A DNA stretch of 64,000 nucleotides, taken from Faecalicatena contorta. GTDB lineage: Bacteria; Bacillota; Clostridia; Lachnospirales; Lachnospiraceae. The position numbers were made by a program, and so were the translations under genes. The stretch spans positions 67,449 to 131,448 of the forward strand of contig NZ_CYZU01000008.1 in the NCBI RefSeq assembly GCF_001404335.1. Reading direction: 5' to 3'. The notes under the pieces are model-generated. The model saw only the letters and a program-made list of their open reading frames with translations. It did not search any database and was not told the origin of the DNA. This document shows, in pieces, positions 26,476 through 36,454 of this stretch; the first letter of the stretch is position 1; each line of letters opens with the position of its first letter.

Positions 26476-27198
26476 TTACTCCTTTCCAAACTGTTCTTTC
26501 CATGAATAGCTGCGCCCCAATCCCTTAACGGTTTTAAGATAGGGCATAGCGTTTTCTTCCAAAGTCGCCGCCCGGTTAAATAGATCGGGATAGTGTTCTT
26601 TGAGATATAAAATCTCTTGTTTCTTCATGCTCGGACAAAAGAAACAGGACGATTTACCCGGCTGCGGCAATCCTGCCGCTTTGATTTCCCGGATACAATC
26701 GTCCCTGTTCCAGCCCCATTCTTCAATGAGGGGGTAGCGGTTATGATATTTTTTGTCGGCTTCGTTGTACTTGCGGGAATGTTCATACCGTTTCACTTCT
26801 CCCGCGTCATAGCCGATATAGCGGTTGACTTTCTCGCCGCGCTGCCATACTTCGCGGCAAGGCGCATAGTGGTTGCAAAACTTTTCCTGCGGTGCGATTT
26901 TGTGTTTCTGCGAACAACGCTTATGCCCGTAGGCAATCGACGGGAGCGTATGAGAGCGCAAGCACTCGGTTTCAAGAGATAGGCGGTTGCCGTAGCGGTC
27001 AACATACTGCACAACGGTAATCTGCGGCATACCGTGTTCCGCAAGCCATTGATTGATTATCTCGATAAATTGATAGGTATGCGGGTGTTCCGCGCCCGTA
27101 TCGGCAAAGGTGATAAGGTCAATCGGGATTTTGTGCTTGTATAGGCCAATAAGTAAGGCGGCACTATTCGTGCCGCCGCCAAAAGATACAATATTCAT
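26476..27198 (-). CDS. PAPS-reductase / N-type ATP-pyrophosphatase family protein
   Basis: A 240-residue protein with the PP-loop FGGGTNSAAL near residue 6, then FADTGAEHPHTYQF, which suits adenylation of a substrate. A cysteine set near residues 190-200 (GKSSCFFCPSMKK) resembles CxxC proteins of the DndC/phosphoadenosine reductase superfamily. In an ICE operon between the peptidase and DUF4315 it is unlikely to serve sulfate assimilation. Modification of DNA or RNA, or escape from host defence, is more likely; two DNA methylases are in the same operon. The substrate is unknown. Confidence 0.75.
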   Translation of the reverse strand: MNIVSFGGGTNSAALLIGLYKHKIPIDLITFADTGAEHPHTYQFIEIINQWLAEHGMPQITVVQYVDRYGNRLSLETECLRSHTLPSIAYGHKRCSQKHKIAPQEKFCNHYAPCREVWQRGEKVNRYIGYDAGEVKRYEHSRKYNEADKKYHNRYPLIEEWGWNRDDCIREIKAAGLPQPGKSSCFFCPSMKKQEILYLKEHYPDLFNRAATLEENAMPYLKTVKGLGRSYSWKEQFGKE

Positions 27199-27211
27199 TT
27201 TTCAACTCCTT

Positions 27212-29182
27212 TTAATTGTAATTTAACCGCCCGTAGGCGTAAAAGTGGGATTGCCAATAGCTGGTGTCCAGCTTTGAATACTGGATAGGGTCGCCACAAT
27301 GCAGCATGACGGGGCTTCCGTCCCCGTCCTCGCCCACATAAATCCCCACATGGGAAACGCCGGGGGTGTCGTATGTACCCGTAAAGAACACCAAATCCCC
27401 CGGCTGCGGGTTAGAAACAGGGGTTGAGATGTTGTAAAGCCCTTGCGCCCCAAGTCTGCCCGTATTGTATAGGCCGCTGTTCGTCAACACATAACTCACA
27501 AAGCCGCTGCAATCAAAAGAGGTTTCCGGGGTGCTGCCGCCCCACACATAGGGAAAACCGACGTATTTATCTGCTTCCTCCATGAGCCGCGCAAACTTTT
27601 CATCGGAACCCAGCAGCGCGGCGGGTACTTCATAATCGGCGGGCGGGTTTTCATAGTATTTAGACACATAGCCGGATTGCGGGAAAAGGTCGGGTCTGTT
27701 TCCCAGCGACGACATATACATAGCGTACATGGATAGCTGTTCTTCGCCCATGATGTAAACGGGGACATGGGAGAGGTTGAAGTTTTCCAAATCCACATGA
27801 AGAATGTAATAGTTATAGGGGACTTCAACCGTATAGGGGTTGCCCTCGCTGTCCGTCCTTGTTTCGGTGCGGTAGCGTACCTGTACTTCTTCCTCGACCG
27901 TCAAGATATACTGTTTCTCAAAGAGCATTTCAAGGGTGCTTTGCACTTCATCGAGTGTAAACACGCCCTCATGCCACGCGGAAAGGATAGAAATTAGCAC
28001 ATAGGGGTCATGCTCGATCTCGTCCGCGTTTACCCGGTATTCGTCATAGCCGGGGTATTCGCTTTCGATATTGTCCAGCATATCTTGTAACTCGGCTTCC
28101 ATAGCGGCATACGCGCTTTCCGCGCCCGTTATATCCGCGTCCTCGGAGAGATAGGACGACGCAATCAAGCCGCTGCCGCTGTTGCCGCCAAAGAGGGAGC
28201 AAGAGGACAGCCCGCCGAAAAGCAGCAGCACGATAAAGGCAATCCCGCCCACAATCAAGCAGCCTTTCCAATGCCGGACAACAAAGAACGTCGCCCGTTT
28301 GGTTTCCTGCGCGGTTTTCTTCGCCGCCTTTGCGGTGGCTTCAGCGGTTTTTTTCGCTTTGCCGCCCGCTTTCAGCGTTTTTGCATACTGCTTTTTAATG
28401 CGCTGCTTCTGCCAAAAACGGGAAATGGGGTTGGAGTGCGCAAGCGCGGGGTTATCGTGCAACGCCTTTTGATAGAGAAAATCTGCGTTTGCCTTTACCG
28501 CTTGTTTTTCCGCTGCCGCCGCTGCCCGGTAGGGTTTCAGCTTATGGCGGCGTATGCCGCCCTTAACTGCCCGCGCCGCCATGCCGCCCGCTTTCTCTCC
28601 GGCAAGTTCTACCCGGTGCCCGCTTTCCACACCGACGTTTTCTTTCTCTACCTCGTAGATTTTCCCATGTACGGTACTGTTTAACTCCTGTGCCGGACGG
28701 GATAAGGGGTTATGCCGCAACTTGCCGTTTGGGGGCTTATCCGTCTTTTCAAAGGAAAGGCGCGTCTTTGCCTTGCCTTTCGCTTCGTCAAAAACGCGCT
28801 CTTTCTTGATTTTGGTCTGCTTGGGGATAGCCGCCCGCGCTGCGTCTAAACAGTCTGCCGCCTTATCCGATTTCTTGATCGCTTTTTGAAGTTCCGGCGT
28901 TGCCCGTTCCGCTTCGGAAAACTGCAAGCGGGAAGAATGGGTTTTAGGCTGCGTCGCGTCAAGGGCTTTTTTCTCCGCGCCTTTTGCTGCGTGTCGCTCA
29001 ATCTCTGCGCCGATATGCTGCACAACCTTTTCCGCTGCCACCCCTGCGGGGGCTGAATAGTTTTCTTCCTGCGGCCTTTCGCTGATACTGGACGTTTCGC
29101 CCGTCGTGAGGTTTTCCGCAACCGCACCGTCGCGGGTCATTTTTTGCGTTACCTTGTCGGGGGCTTTCAGTTCCTTGCTCAA
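27212..29182 (-). CDS. C40 (NlpC/P60) peptidase of the transfer apparatus
   Basis: A 656-residue protein. The first 285 residues are basic and helical, followed by a transmembrane segment ([19 protein letters not shown]) and an outside part. The C-terminal 130 residues are a NlpC/P60 domain with the catalytic cysteine in [12 protein letters not shown] and histidine in [12 protein letters not shown]. It is of the CD1108 type, replacing VirB1-like enzymes, and should open peptidoglycan for the conjugation channel. The start overlaps the upstream DNA methylase by 4 bp. Confidence 0.9.
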   Translation of the reverse strand: MSKELKAPDKVTQKMTRDGAVAENLTTGETSSISERPQEENYSAPAGVAAEKVVQHIGAEIERHAAKGAEKKALDATQPKTHSSRLQFSEAERATPELQKAIKKSDKAADCLDAARAAIPKQTKIKKERVFDEAKGKAKTRLSFEKTDKPPNGKLRHNPLSRPAQELNSTVHGKIYEVEKENVGVESGHRVELAGEKAGGMAARAVKGGIRRHKLKPYRAAAAAEKQAVKANADFLYQKALHDNPALAHSNPISRFWQKQRIKKQYAKTLKAGGKAKKTAEATAKAAKKTAQETKRATFFVVRHWKGCLIVGGIAFIVLLLFGGLSSCSLFGGNSGSGLIASSYLSEDADITGAESAYAAMEAELQDMLDNIESEYPGYDEYRVNADEIEHDPYVLISILSAWHEGVFTLDEVQSTLEMLFEKQYILTVEEEVQVRYRTETRTDSEGNPYTVEVPYNYYILHVDLENFNLSHVPVYIMGEEQLSMYAMYMSSLGNRPDLFPQSGYVSKYYENPPADYEVPAALLGSDEKFARLMEEADKYVGFPYVWGGSTPETSFDCSGFVSYVLTNSGLYNTGRLGAQGLYNISTPVSNPQPGDLVFFTGTYDTPGVSHVGIYVGEDGDGSPVMLHCGDPIQYSKLDTSYWQSHFYAYGRLNYN

Positions 29183-30135
29183 TCTTCATCACCTCCAATC
29201 CGCTGTTTTGCAAGTTCGCAATAGTCGGGGTTTAACTCAATGCCGATATAGCGGCGGTTAAGCCGTTTTGCTACCATGCCCGTCGTGCCGCTGCCGAAAA
29301 AGGGGTCAAGGACAATCCCGCCGATGGGACAGCCCGCCAAAATGCACGTTTCCGCAAGTTTCGGCGGGAACGCTGCGAAATGCCCGCCATGATAGCCGAC
29401 ATTGTTAATCTGCCAAACGTTGCGGCGGCTGCGGACGGGAGAAATCAACTCGTCGGCGTATGCGCCCTTTTCGCGGGGGCGGTTGATTTTCTGCGGTTGG
29501 TTTTGCCCCGGAACAGTAACGTTATACTTATTTCCTTTGCTAACTCCGCTTTTCAGCCGCCCCGCCGTTGTGGGGGCTATCGGCTCGGCTACTGCTTGCC
29601 AATCGTAATAATACTTCTTTGACTTGGTAAGCAGAAACACATATTCATAGCAGCGGGTCGGCCTGTCCCGCGTGCTTTCCGGCATGGGGTTTGTTTTGTG
29701 CCAAATGATAGAACTGCGCAAATACCAACCGTCGCCCCGCAAGGCGAGGGCTACAAGCCACGGAATACCAATTAAATCTTTGGGCTTGCAGCCGGGGGCG
29801 CGGTGGTTAAACGCCACTTGCTGCCCGTTCCTGCCTTTGGGGTATTTGGGGTCTTGGTGGTCGGCTTTGCTGCCTGTGCCGCAATAAGTGTCCGCGATAT
29901 TCAGCCAACAAGTACCCTCCGGCGTAAGCACCCGCTTTACCTCATGGAATACCGCCGTAATACGGGAAACATATTCCTCCGGCGTTGCTTCCCGTCCGAT
30001 CTGCCCGTCTGCGCCGTAGTCCCGCAAGGCATAGTAGGGTGGGGACGTTACGCAACAATCAACTGCATTTTCCGGCAAGGTTTGAAGCACCTGCAAGCTG
30101 TCGCCGCAATAGATTTTGTCCATTTCTATCCTCAT
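29179..30135 (-). CDS. DNA methyltransferase (N4-cytosine/N6-adenine, beta class)
   Basis: A 318-residue enzyme with motif [14 protein letters not shown] near residue 32 and motif [27 protein letters not shown] near residue 280, the order of the beta class. TSPPY occurs in both N4-cytosine and N6-adenine enzymes. No restriction enzyme is next to it, so it is an orphan methylase, probably to protect transferred DNA. ATGA overlap with virB4. Confidence 0.88.
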   Translation of the reverse strand: MRIEMDKIYCGDSLQVLQTLPENAVDCCVTSPPYYALRDYGADGQIGREATPEEYVSRITAVFHEVKRVLTPEGTCWLNIADTYCGTGSKADHQDPKYPKGRNGQQVAFNHRAPGCKPKDLIGIPWLVALALRGDGWYLRSSIIWHKTNPMPESTRDRPTRCYEYVFLLTKSKKYYYDWQAVAEPIAPTTAGRLKSGVSKGNKYNVTVPGQNQPQKINRPREKGAYADELISPVRSRRNVWQINNVGYHGGHFAAFPPKLAETCILAGCPIGGIVLDPFFGSGTTGMVAKRLNRRYIGIELNPDYCELAKQRIGGDED

Positions 30136-32528
30136 GCCGACACCTCGCCGGGTTTGGTCGTCATTACACGATAGAGTTCCGTATCTTGCGGGAAACGGTC
30201 AATAAAGGGCAAAATCACGTTGCCATAGAAGATAAGCCCCTCGCCCGCGTCGGAATGGGTTACATAGGTCATTTGCTGCTGCGAAATGTTAAGCTGCTTT
30301 GCAAGGATTTCCCTGTCGCCCTGGGCTTGGTTGAGCATATACACAAAATCGCTGTTTTCAAAAATGTTCTCCACCTCGCGGGACGATAACAAATCTTTCA
30401 CGTTTTGGGTGATACCTGTCGGAATACCGCCCCATTTTCTAAAACGCTTCCAAATCTCAACGCTGTACGCTGCGGTCTGTTCCTCTTTGAGCAGCAAATG
30501 AAACTCGTCGATATAGTACCGCGTCGCCTTGCCTTCGCTGCGGTTTATGGTAACTCTGTTCCAAACTTGATCTTGGACAATGAGCATACCGAGTTTTCGT
30601 AGCTGGGTGCCGAGTTCTTTAATATCAAAGCAGACAAGGCGGTTGTGAATGTCAACGTTTGTTTGGTGGTTAAACACGTTCAAACTGCCATTTACATAGA
30701 GTTCCAATGCCGACGCGATACGCTGCGCTTCCTTTTCCGGCTGCTTCTTGATTTCATTGTAGAGGTCGCCCAAAATCGGCATATTCTCCGGCTTCGGGTC
30801 TGCAAGGTAGCTGCGGTACACGCTGATAACGGCGCGGTCAATCAAAGTCTTTTCAACCGCTTCCAGCCCGTTTTTGCCGCCCATAATCAACTCGCAAAAG
30901 GAAAGGATAAAATCGCTCTTTAAGGCTATGGGCGTGTCGCCCTCGCTGTAATTGAGGTTTATATCCATCGGGTTAATGTACTGCGTGCTGTTCTGCGAAA
31001 CCTTGATAACCTGCCCTTTCAGCCGTTCCACAAGGGGGTAATATTCCGCTTCCGGGTCGCAAATGATAATATCGTCTGCGGTAATGAGAAAAGCGTTGGT
31101 GATCTCGCGCTTTGCCGAAAAACTCTTGCCGCTGCCGGGTGTGCCGAGTATCAAGCCGTTAGGGTTCTTCAGCCTTTTCCTGTCGCACAAAATCATGTTA
31201 TTCGATAATGCGTTTAAGCCGTAATACAACGCTTCGCCGCTTTGGAACAGCTCTTGTACCGTAAAGGGGACGAAAATGGCGGTGCTGGAAGTCGTCAAGC
31301 CCCGCTGGATTTGGATTAGGTTTTCGCCCAATGGGATAGAGGACATAAGCCCCTGTTCCTGCCGGTAGTCAAGGCGGGTGAGCATACAGTTGTATTTCTG
31401 TGCGATACTTGCGGCCTGAAATACGTCGTTGTCCAATTTCTGCTTTGTGTCTGCCACATTCAAAACTAACAGCGTAAGCAAAAACATTCGCTCGTTCCGG
31501 CTCTGCAAATCCCGCAAAAGGTTTTTCGCTTCGCCGCCGTAGGTGGCAAGGTCGGACGGAATTATATCCATATCGTAGCCGCTGCGGATTGCCTTTTTCT
31601 GTTCCTCGATTTTCATACGGTCAAGGTCGGTGATTTTCCGCTTGATCGTCTTGATCGCTTCGTTGTGGTCGATACTCTGAATGTGCAGATTGACGACAAT
31701 CCCGTTTTCCGCTTCCATGAAGTCGGCAAGCATACGGTCTGAAAGTTCCGGCGCGGCAATCTGCAAAAAGGAAACCGCGCCAAACTTCCCGCCCATTTGA
31801 AACATTCGCCCGTCGCCAAAACGGAAAGAGGACGGGGCAATAAAGTCTTTGACGGAAAGGCCGCTTACGGGTAGCCATTCCCACGCAAAGTTGAAGCGTT
31901 CCCCGTCCGGGTGGAAAAGCCCATGCAGCACTTCAAGCCGCTGCTTCCCGTCCAATACCCGCGCCGCCGCGCCGATCACCTTAAAATGGTTGAGGGTGTC
32001 CGTTTCGATACGGGCAAGCCGCGCCCGCGCCGATTTAATATCTTTTGCTTCAATGGTAAAGGTGAGAAACTTTGTCTTGATAAGCCCGTTGTTGCCGCGT
32101 TCAAGCTGTGTTTGCAGCATTTCGGTGTATTCGGCTCTGATACTGTCAAAGTCGTCATTCTGTGGGGCAATCGTGATACTGCTCTTGAAATCCTCCTTGT
32201 TCGCATGGCGGCTGATTAAGGAAAGCTGCACACTGATAGAAGCGTCAAAAGAGTTATACATATCGCAAAGGGCTTCAAAAATGGCGGTCTTGTCGTCCGG
32301 CTGCGCAAGCTGATAGTTAATATCTTCAAACTCAATGCACTTGGAATACCGCCCGTTTGCAAGGCGGCAAATCCCGTCCTTATACATTCGTTCAAACGGT
32401 ATGCTGTCCTGCGCCGTATGGGGCTTCCCGTCGCCCTTTGACTGCCGGATAAGCGCGTCGATCTGTTTCTTTTCCTGCCGCGTAAGTTTACGCTTTTTGT
32501 TTTGGGTCTTTCCCTTTTCCTTTGACAA
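30132..32528 (-). CDS. virB4: VirB4/TraE-type conjugation ATPase
   Basis: A 798-residue ATPase of the type IV secretion channel. Walker A is in [15 protein letters not shown] near residue 465 and Walker B in [12 protein letters not shown] near 685. The N-terminal half is the TraE/CagE-like domain. It powers substrate transfer together with VirD4. The end overlaps the start of the methylase gene by 4 bp, and its start overlaps prgI by 41 bp. It is intact. Confidence 0.94.
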   Translation of the reverse strand: MSKEKGKTQNKKRKLTRQEKKQIDALIRQSKGDGKPHTAQDSIPFERMYKDGICRLANGRYSKCIEFEDINYQLAQPDDKTAIFEALCDMYNSFDASISVQLSLISRHANKEDFKSSITIAPQNDDFDSIRAEYTEMLQTQLERGNNGLIKTKFLTFTIEAKDIKSARARLARIETDTLNHFKVIGAAARVLDGKQRLEVLHGLFHPDGERFNFAWEWLPVSGLSVKDFIAPSSFRFGDGRMFQMGGKFGAVSFLQIAAPELSDRMLADFMEAENGIVVNLHIQSIDHNEAIKTIKRKITDLDRMKIEEQKKAIRSGYDMDIIPSDLATYGGEAKNLLRDLQSRNERMFLLTLLVLNVADTKQKLDNDVFQAASIAQKYNCMLTRLDYRQEQGLMSSIPLGENLIQIQRGLTTSSTAIFVPFTVQELFQSGEALYYGLNALSNNMILCDRKRLKNPNGLILGTPGSGKSFSAKREITNAFLITADDIIICDPEAEYYPLVERLKGQVIKVSQNSTQYINPMDINLNYSEGDTPIALKSDFILSFCELIMGGKNGLEAVEKTLIDRAVISVYRSYLADPKPENMPILGDLYNEIKKQPEKEAQRIASALELYVNGSLNVFNHQTNVDIHNRLVCFDIKELGTQLRKLGMLIVQDQVWNRVTINRSEGKATRYYIDEFHLLLKEEQTAAYSVEIWKRFRKWGGIPTGITQNVKDLLSSREVENIFENSDFVYMLNQAQGDREILAKQLNISQQQMTYVTHSDAGEGLIFYGNVILPFIDRFPQDTELYRVMTTKPGEVSA

Positions 32529-32880
32529 TCGCCCGTACCTCCTTATCTAATCGCTCCTGCCGCGCAAGGGCGGTATAAAAATTGTTGGTCTGATAAGGTC
32601 GCTCTTTGGGGCGAAGAAACTTCACTTCCACAAATTGCCGTATAATCACTTCCAGCGGTTGCCCGTTCTTCTCGTACATAGCGAGTAGGAACATGGGCAG
32701 CATGGCAAGCACCATGCACAAAGCCGCCGTTGTCGTTCCCGCGCTGTCCTTTGTCAAAAAGAATAGCGGTAGCCCGATAGCCACCGCCGCGCCGAAACAG
32801 AGTAATTGTCTTTTGGTAAGGTTGAACATTACCTTGCTCTTGATTTTGGTTAAATCCTTTGGGACGGTTACATACGCCAT
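32488..32880 (-). CDS. prgI: PrgI family membrane protein (VirB3-like)
   Basis: A 130-residue protein begun at ATG 32880 after AGGAGG (MAYVTVPKDLTKIKSKVMFN). Two hydrophobic segments follow (LLCFGAAVAIGLPLFFL, AALCMVLAMLPMFLLAM) and a conserved cytoplasmic tail (FLRPKERPYQTNNFY). PrgI proteins stand directly upstream of VirB4 in Gram-positive T4SS and are regarded as VirB3 equivalents. The 41-bp overlap with virB4 indicates coupled translation. Confidence 0.9.
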   Translation of the reverse strand: MAYVTVPKDLTKIKSKVMFNLTKRQLLCFGAAVAIGLPLFFLTKDSAGTTTAALCMVLAMLPMFLLAMYEKNGQPLEVIIRQFVEVKFLRPKERPYQTNNFYTALARQERLDKEVRAIVKGKGKDPKQKA

Positions 32881-32881
32881 T

Positions 32882-33430
32882 TCAAACCTCCTTTCCGGCA
32901 AACCGTATGTCGCTTTTGATTTCATTTCCCCATACGTCCCAACCAGGGGTATGCTGCCTTGCAAACAGTTCAATACGCGGTAGGTCGCCCATAAGGGCAA
33001 GTATCTTTTCCCGCGTTATATCCGGCTTTTTGCTGTGCTGCTCAACAGGGGAAATAATAAATTGATGTACCTTGTTTGATTGTCGCTTCGGGTGTCCTTT
33101 GGTAGCAAGCAAGCAGATTTCCGCATTTCCTCGCGTCCAAAAGCCCAAGCCATAAAACCAAGTGGGCGATTTCCGATTTTGCTTTAACCATACAAAGGCA
33201 ACGGATTTATAGGTAAATCCCCAAGCCTTGATTAACTGCAACGCTTCTTTAAGCTGCGGGAACGTCGCCCATAGGAATAAAATACAGTCCTTATCCGCAA
33301 TTTCTTTGACGGGTAAAGCGCAAAGTTCCTCAATACTCATAGTGGGATAGTGCTTTTCCGCTGCGCCCTGTACCTTGCTTCTCGCGTATCTCCAAGGGGG
33401 ATCGGCGTAAATGATTTTGTATTTCTTCAT
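32882..33430 (-). CDS. MT-A70 family adenine methyltransferase
   Basis: A 182-residue protein begun at ATG 33430 (MKKYKIIYADPPWRYARSKV). DPPW is the catalytic motif IV of MT-A70 N6-adenine methylases, and GFWTRGNAEICLLATKG and RIELFARQHTPGWDVWGNE match the C-terminal part. It sits between the VirB6-like gene and prgI, in the midst of channel genes. A homologue holds the same position in the relic E (63580-63855). It probably modifies element DNA to evade restriction. Confidence 0.9.
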   Translation of the reverse strand: MKKYKIIYADPPWRYARSKVQGAAEKHYPTMSIEELCALPVKEIADKDCILFLWATFPQLKEALQLIKAWGFTYKSVAFVWLKQNRKSPTWFYGLGFWTRGNAEICLLATKGHPKRQSNKVHQFIISPVEQHSKKPDITREKILALMGDLPRIELFARQHTPGWDVWGNEIKSDIRFAGKEV

Positions 33431-33440
33431 CTGCACCCCC

Positions 33441-34304
33441 TTAATGCGCGCTGAATACGGATTTTGCAAGGCTTCCCGTTTTGAAAAGCGTAAAACACAA
33501 GAGGACGGTATAGCCCATGCAAGACCAGATCGCGCCGGATATGTCATCGGTTGCTGCGATTGTCTGTATCAAAACCGCATAAATACCGACGCACACAAGA
33601 ATTAGAAAAGCCTGAAAACCGAGGGCAAGCAAGGATTTTAAGTAGTTCTGTCCCATGCCGCCCCATTCACGATTTACCATTGTCGCAACGGGGATAGGGG
33701 CGATACTCGTTACAAGGTATATTTCAATCATGCGCCCGTACACCACCAGCATGATACAGATAGACAACGCTTTCATGGTAAGCCCCACAAAGAGTGATTG
33801 AAACCATAGCCCCAAAAGCCCGCCGACGCTCATAGCGTCCAGCTTTGCTTCTATATCGGTGATAACGGTTGCAATATCTATGCTTGTGTCGGATATGATA
33901 ACGCCCGCGCTGTCGTTGACGACGCTCTGTGTAATGTCAAATACGCCCATGACGATGTTCCAAGTATTTGTTACCAGCAGCACCGCAACAAAGGTTTTGA
34001 AAATCCACTTGAAGAAAATCCAAGTGTCGAGATCGTGCAGATTGTTTTTCTCAATTACAAGCTGGATTAGTTCGTAGCACATGACAAAGGTAATGATAAC
34101 GCCCGCAATCGGCACAATGACGTTTTCCGATAGGCTGCGTATCATATTGAATATGCCCGCGTTCCACCCGGCGGGGGTTGTGCCGACTTGCGTTGCGATT
34201 TCTCCAACCTCTGTATTTACGCTGTCGAACAGCCCGGAGAGATTAGAGAGTATTCCGTCTGTCAAAATGCCGCGAAACCAATCTTCAATCATCTGCCATA
34301 TCAA
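33441..34304 (-). CDS. VirB6/TrbL-like conjugal transfer membrane protein
   Basis: A 287-residue protein with about six transmembrane segments (VIVPIAGVIITFVMCYELI, TFVAVLLVTNTWNIVMGVF, LSICIMLVVYGRMIEIYLV, ALLALGFQAFLILVCVGIYAVL). It is the polytopic channel subunit between maff2 and the MT-A70 gene. A homologue with about 70 percent identity by eye lies in the relic E at 62683-63546. It is intact, but the maff2 gene just upstream is not. Confidence 0.88.
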   Translation of the reverse strand: MIWQMIEDWFRGILTDGILSNLSGLFDSVNTEVGEIATQVGTTPAGWNAGIFNMIRSLSENVIVPIAGVIITFVMCYELIQLVIEKNNLHDLDTWIFFKWIFKTFVAVLLVTNTWNIVMGVFDITQSVVNDSAGVIISDTSIDIATVITDIEAKLDAMSVGGLLGLWFQSLFVGLTMKALSICIMLVVYGRMIEIYLVTSIAPIPVATMVNREWGGMGQNYLKSLLALGFQAFLILVCVGIYAVLIQTIAATDDISGAIWSCMGYTVLLCFTLFKTGSLAKSVFSAH

Positions 34305-34377
34305 AAGCTAATCCCTCCTTTCCCGCGCCCTCCCGCGTGAAGCGGGAGAGCGCGGCGGGTAGTGTTAGTTTGTGGCA

Positions 34378-34470
34378 TTATCCAAACAGGCCGGAGAGCA
34401 GCGGGACAAGGGTAAGGCCGATAAGGGCAACGCCGCCGCCCGCCATCAACTGTTTCATGCCCTGCGACTT
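34378..34470 (-). pseudogene. maff2 3' half of element C, cut off by element B
   Basis: The frame KSQGMKQLMAGGGVALIGLT ends at a TAA (34380-34378). It is the second half of the Maff2 protein: one amphipathic turn and the second membrane helix. The 5' half is at 45223-45347. The AAG codon spans the core at 34469-34470. Precise removal of element B rejoins 71 codons. As it stands it has no start and no promoter of its own. Confidence 0.9.
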
Positions 34471-34510
34471 TGCTGATGTGTGATAAAGAAGTAGTAGAAG
34501 TGTAAAAAAT
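34465..34510 (-). other. Right attachment junction of element B
   Basis: Minus strand: the recombinase-side arm ACACTTCTACTACTTC, TTTATCACACATCAGCA is followed by AAGTCGCAGG of maff2. Element A has the same arm at 62485-62514 with two or three substitutions before its maff2 half. Confidence 0.8.
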
Positions 34511-34560
34511 TTTGCCGTTCCTATCCGGCGTTTGCGCATTGCGCCGGATAGGTCGGGCGG

Positions 34561-36171
34561 TCATTCGGGCAGGTCTACCTTGCCAACGAAAGAGTAATAA
34601 ATATCAATGTCCTGTCTGCGTGTGCCGTTCTCGTCATAGCTGCACTCATGCACAACGATTTTCTCCACAAACTCACGCAAAAGGGTAGGGGTAAGTTCTT
34701 CAAAGCTGGTGTACTTGCGGACAACATTCATAAACTTTTCTGCGTTTACCGTGGCTTCCTGCGCTTTGGAAAGCTCTGCCCGGATAGCGGCGGCTCTCTC
34801 TTTCAGTTCTTTCTGCTCGGCTTCATAGTCTGCCGACAGCTCCGTGAAACGCTCGTCTGAAATGCGCCCGGTCACGCTGTCCTCATACAGCCGCTTGAAG
34901 ATAGCGGATAACTCGCTGATACGCTTCTCGGCGGCTTCCAGCTCCTTTTTCCTTGCGGCGTTCCTGCGCTTGCCCCCGTCCTCGTTCTGCTCGATCAGCA
35001 GCTTCATAAACCGGGCTTCGTGCTTCGCTGCATAGCTGGTGACTTTCCGCAGATTGTCGGTCACTCCGGCGGTCAACAGGTCGGTGCGGATAAAGTGCGC
35101 CGTACAGTCACGGGTACGCTTCTTGTAGCTCCCGCAGATATAACAATCCTGCTTGCGGGTGGCGTTCTGGTAACGCTGCTGGTAAAGGACGCTGCCGCAG
35201 TCGGCACAAAAGAGTATGCCGGAGAATAAGCCCACTTCATCATAGCGGTTCGGGCGTTTGCGCTGCTTGCGTAACTCCTGCACACGCTCCCACATCTGGG
35301 TGTCAATGATAGGCTCATGGTGGTTCTCGAAAATCGCCTGTTTCTCAATGGGGTTCTCTACGCTGTGCTTGGTCTTGTAGGACGGCTTCTCCGTCTTGAA
35401 GTTTACCAGACAGCCCGTGTACTCCCTGTTTTCAAGGATATGTACCACGGTATTGGTCGCCCACTTGCACTCATAGCCGGGGTGGTAGCGGCGGGTGCTT
35501 CCCGTCCGACGGTATTCCAGCGTTCCCGGCGTGGGGATCTCCTGCTCTGTGAGCATACGGGCTATCTTGGTCGGCCCGTTCCCGGCAAGGCACAAGCTGT
35601 AAATCTGCCGCACAACAGGGGCGGCTTCCCCGTCAATGATAAAATTTTCGTCCTCGTCCATAAAGTAGCCGTATACGGGTTTGCTCGTGACGGGCTTCCC
35701 GCTCATACCCTTAGACCGTTTTACTGCTTTGATTTTCTTGCTCGTATCTCTCACCAGCCATTCGTTAAAAATGTTCCGCAGAGGGGCAAAATCATTGTCG
35801 CCCTGTGCGCTGTCCACTCCGTCATTGATAGCGATAAAGCGGACGCCTTTCTGTGGGAAAATCATTTCCGTATACATTCCCACTTGCAGATAGTTTCGCC
35901 CTAACCGTGACATATCCTTGACGATAACGGTGCCGACTTTTCCGGCTTCAATGTCCGCAAGCATGGCTTGAAAACCGGGTCTTTGGAAGTTCGCCCCAGA
36001 ATAACCGTCATCTGTGTACCATTGCAGATTGGAAAAGCCGTTCTGCTTCGCATAGGTTTCAAGAATACGCTTCTGGTTTGAAATAGAATTGCTCTCACCT
36101 TGCAGCTCGTCCTCGTGGGATAATCTCGGATAAAGGGCGGTAATAAGGTTTCGGGTGGTCTGTCTTAACAT
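34561..36171 (-). CDS. Large serine recombinase of element B
   Basis: A 536-residue recombinase begun at ATG 36171 after GGAGG; a start four codons upstream is possible. The resolvase domain holds the catalytic serine ([11 protein letters not shown]) and [13 protein letters not shown]. It is followed by the recombinase domain, a zinc ribbon (FCADCGSVLYQQRY ... CYICGSY) and a coiled coil near residues 380-460. It is about 90 percent identical by eye to the split copy in A, which explains the shared target. It probably recognises the AA core inside maff2. Confidence 0.94.
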   Translation of the reverse strand: MLRQTTRNLITALYPRLSHEDELQGESNSISNQKRILETYAKQNGFSNLQWYTDDGYSGANFQRPGFQAMLADIEAGKVGTVIVKDMSRLGRNYLQVGMYTEMIFPQKGVRFIAINDGVDSAQGDNDFAPLRNIFNEWLVRDTSKKIKAVKRSKGMSGKPVTSKPVYGYFMDEDENFIIDGEAAPVVRQIYSLCLAGNGPTKIARMLTEQEIPTPGTLEYRRTGSTRRYHPGYECKWATNTVVHILENREYTGCLVNFKTEKPSYKTKHSVENPIEKQAIFENHHEPIIDTQMWERVQELRKQRKRPNRYDEVGLFSGILFCADCGSVLYQQRYQNATRKQDCYICGSYKKRTRDCTAHFIRTDLLTAGVTDNLRKVTSYAAKHEARFMKLLIEQNEDGGKRRNAARKKELEAAEKRISELSAIFKRLYEDSVTGRISDERFTELSADYEAEQKELKERAAAIRAELSKAQEATVNAEKFMNVVRKYTSFEELTPTLLREFVEKIVVHECSYDENGTRRQDIDIYYSFVGKVDLPE

Positions 36172-36271
36172 AGTGTCCTCCATTTCCGACAGCCAGCCCC
36201 ACTATTCCGTATGACTATCATACCACACGCCGGGGCTGGCTGTACAGTCCTTTCTGCTTCTTTACGTCCCG

Positions 36272-36454
36272 TCAAATTGCCGATTTTTGTGTAGCAGCTT
36301 CCGCTTCCAGCACTTTCAGCATTTTATCGGCGGCGGTGGCGGTGGTGTCCTGCTTGAAATAGCCGGAAACGACAAGGACAGAATTACCTATGCGGATTTC
36401 CGTCACGCAATCCGGGCGGCGGGTGCTGCGGTCATTCTTTGGGGTGTTGGTCAT
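36272..36454 (-). CDS. Small transposon-encoded protein (TnpW-like)
   Basis: A 60-residue protein (MTNTPKNDRSTRRPDCVTEI) with SVLVVSGYFKQDT and DKMLKVLEAEAATQ. It is a close homologue of 11359-11547 in element A, begins inside the stop of dnaC (4-bp overlap) and precedes the recombinase by 100 bp. An accessory role in recombination is inferred only from this constant neighbourhood. Confidence 0.7.
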   Translation of the reverse strand: MTNTPKNDRSTRRPDCVTEIRIGNSVLVVSGYFKQDTTATAADKMLKVLEAEAATQKSAI

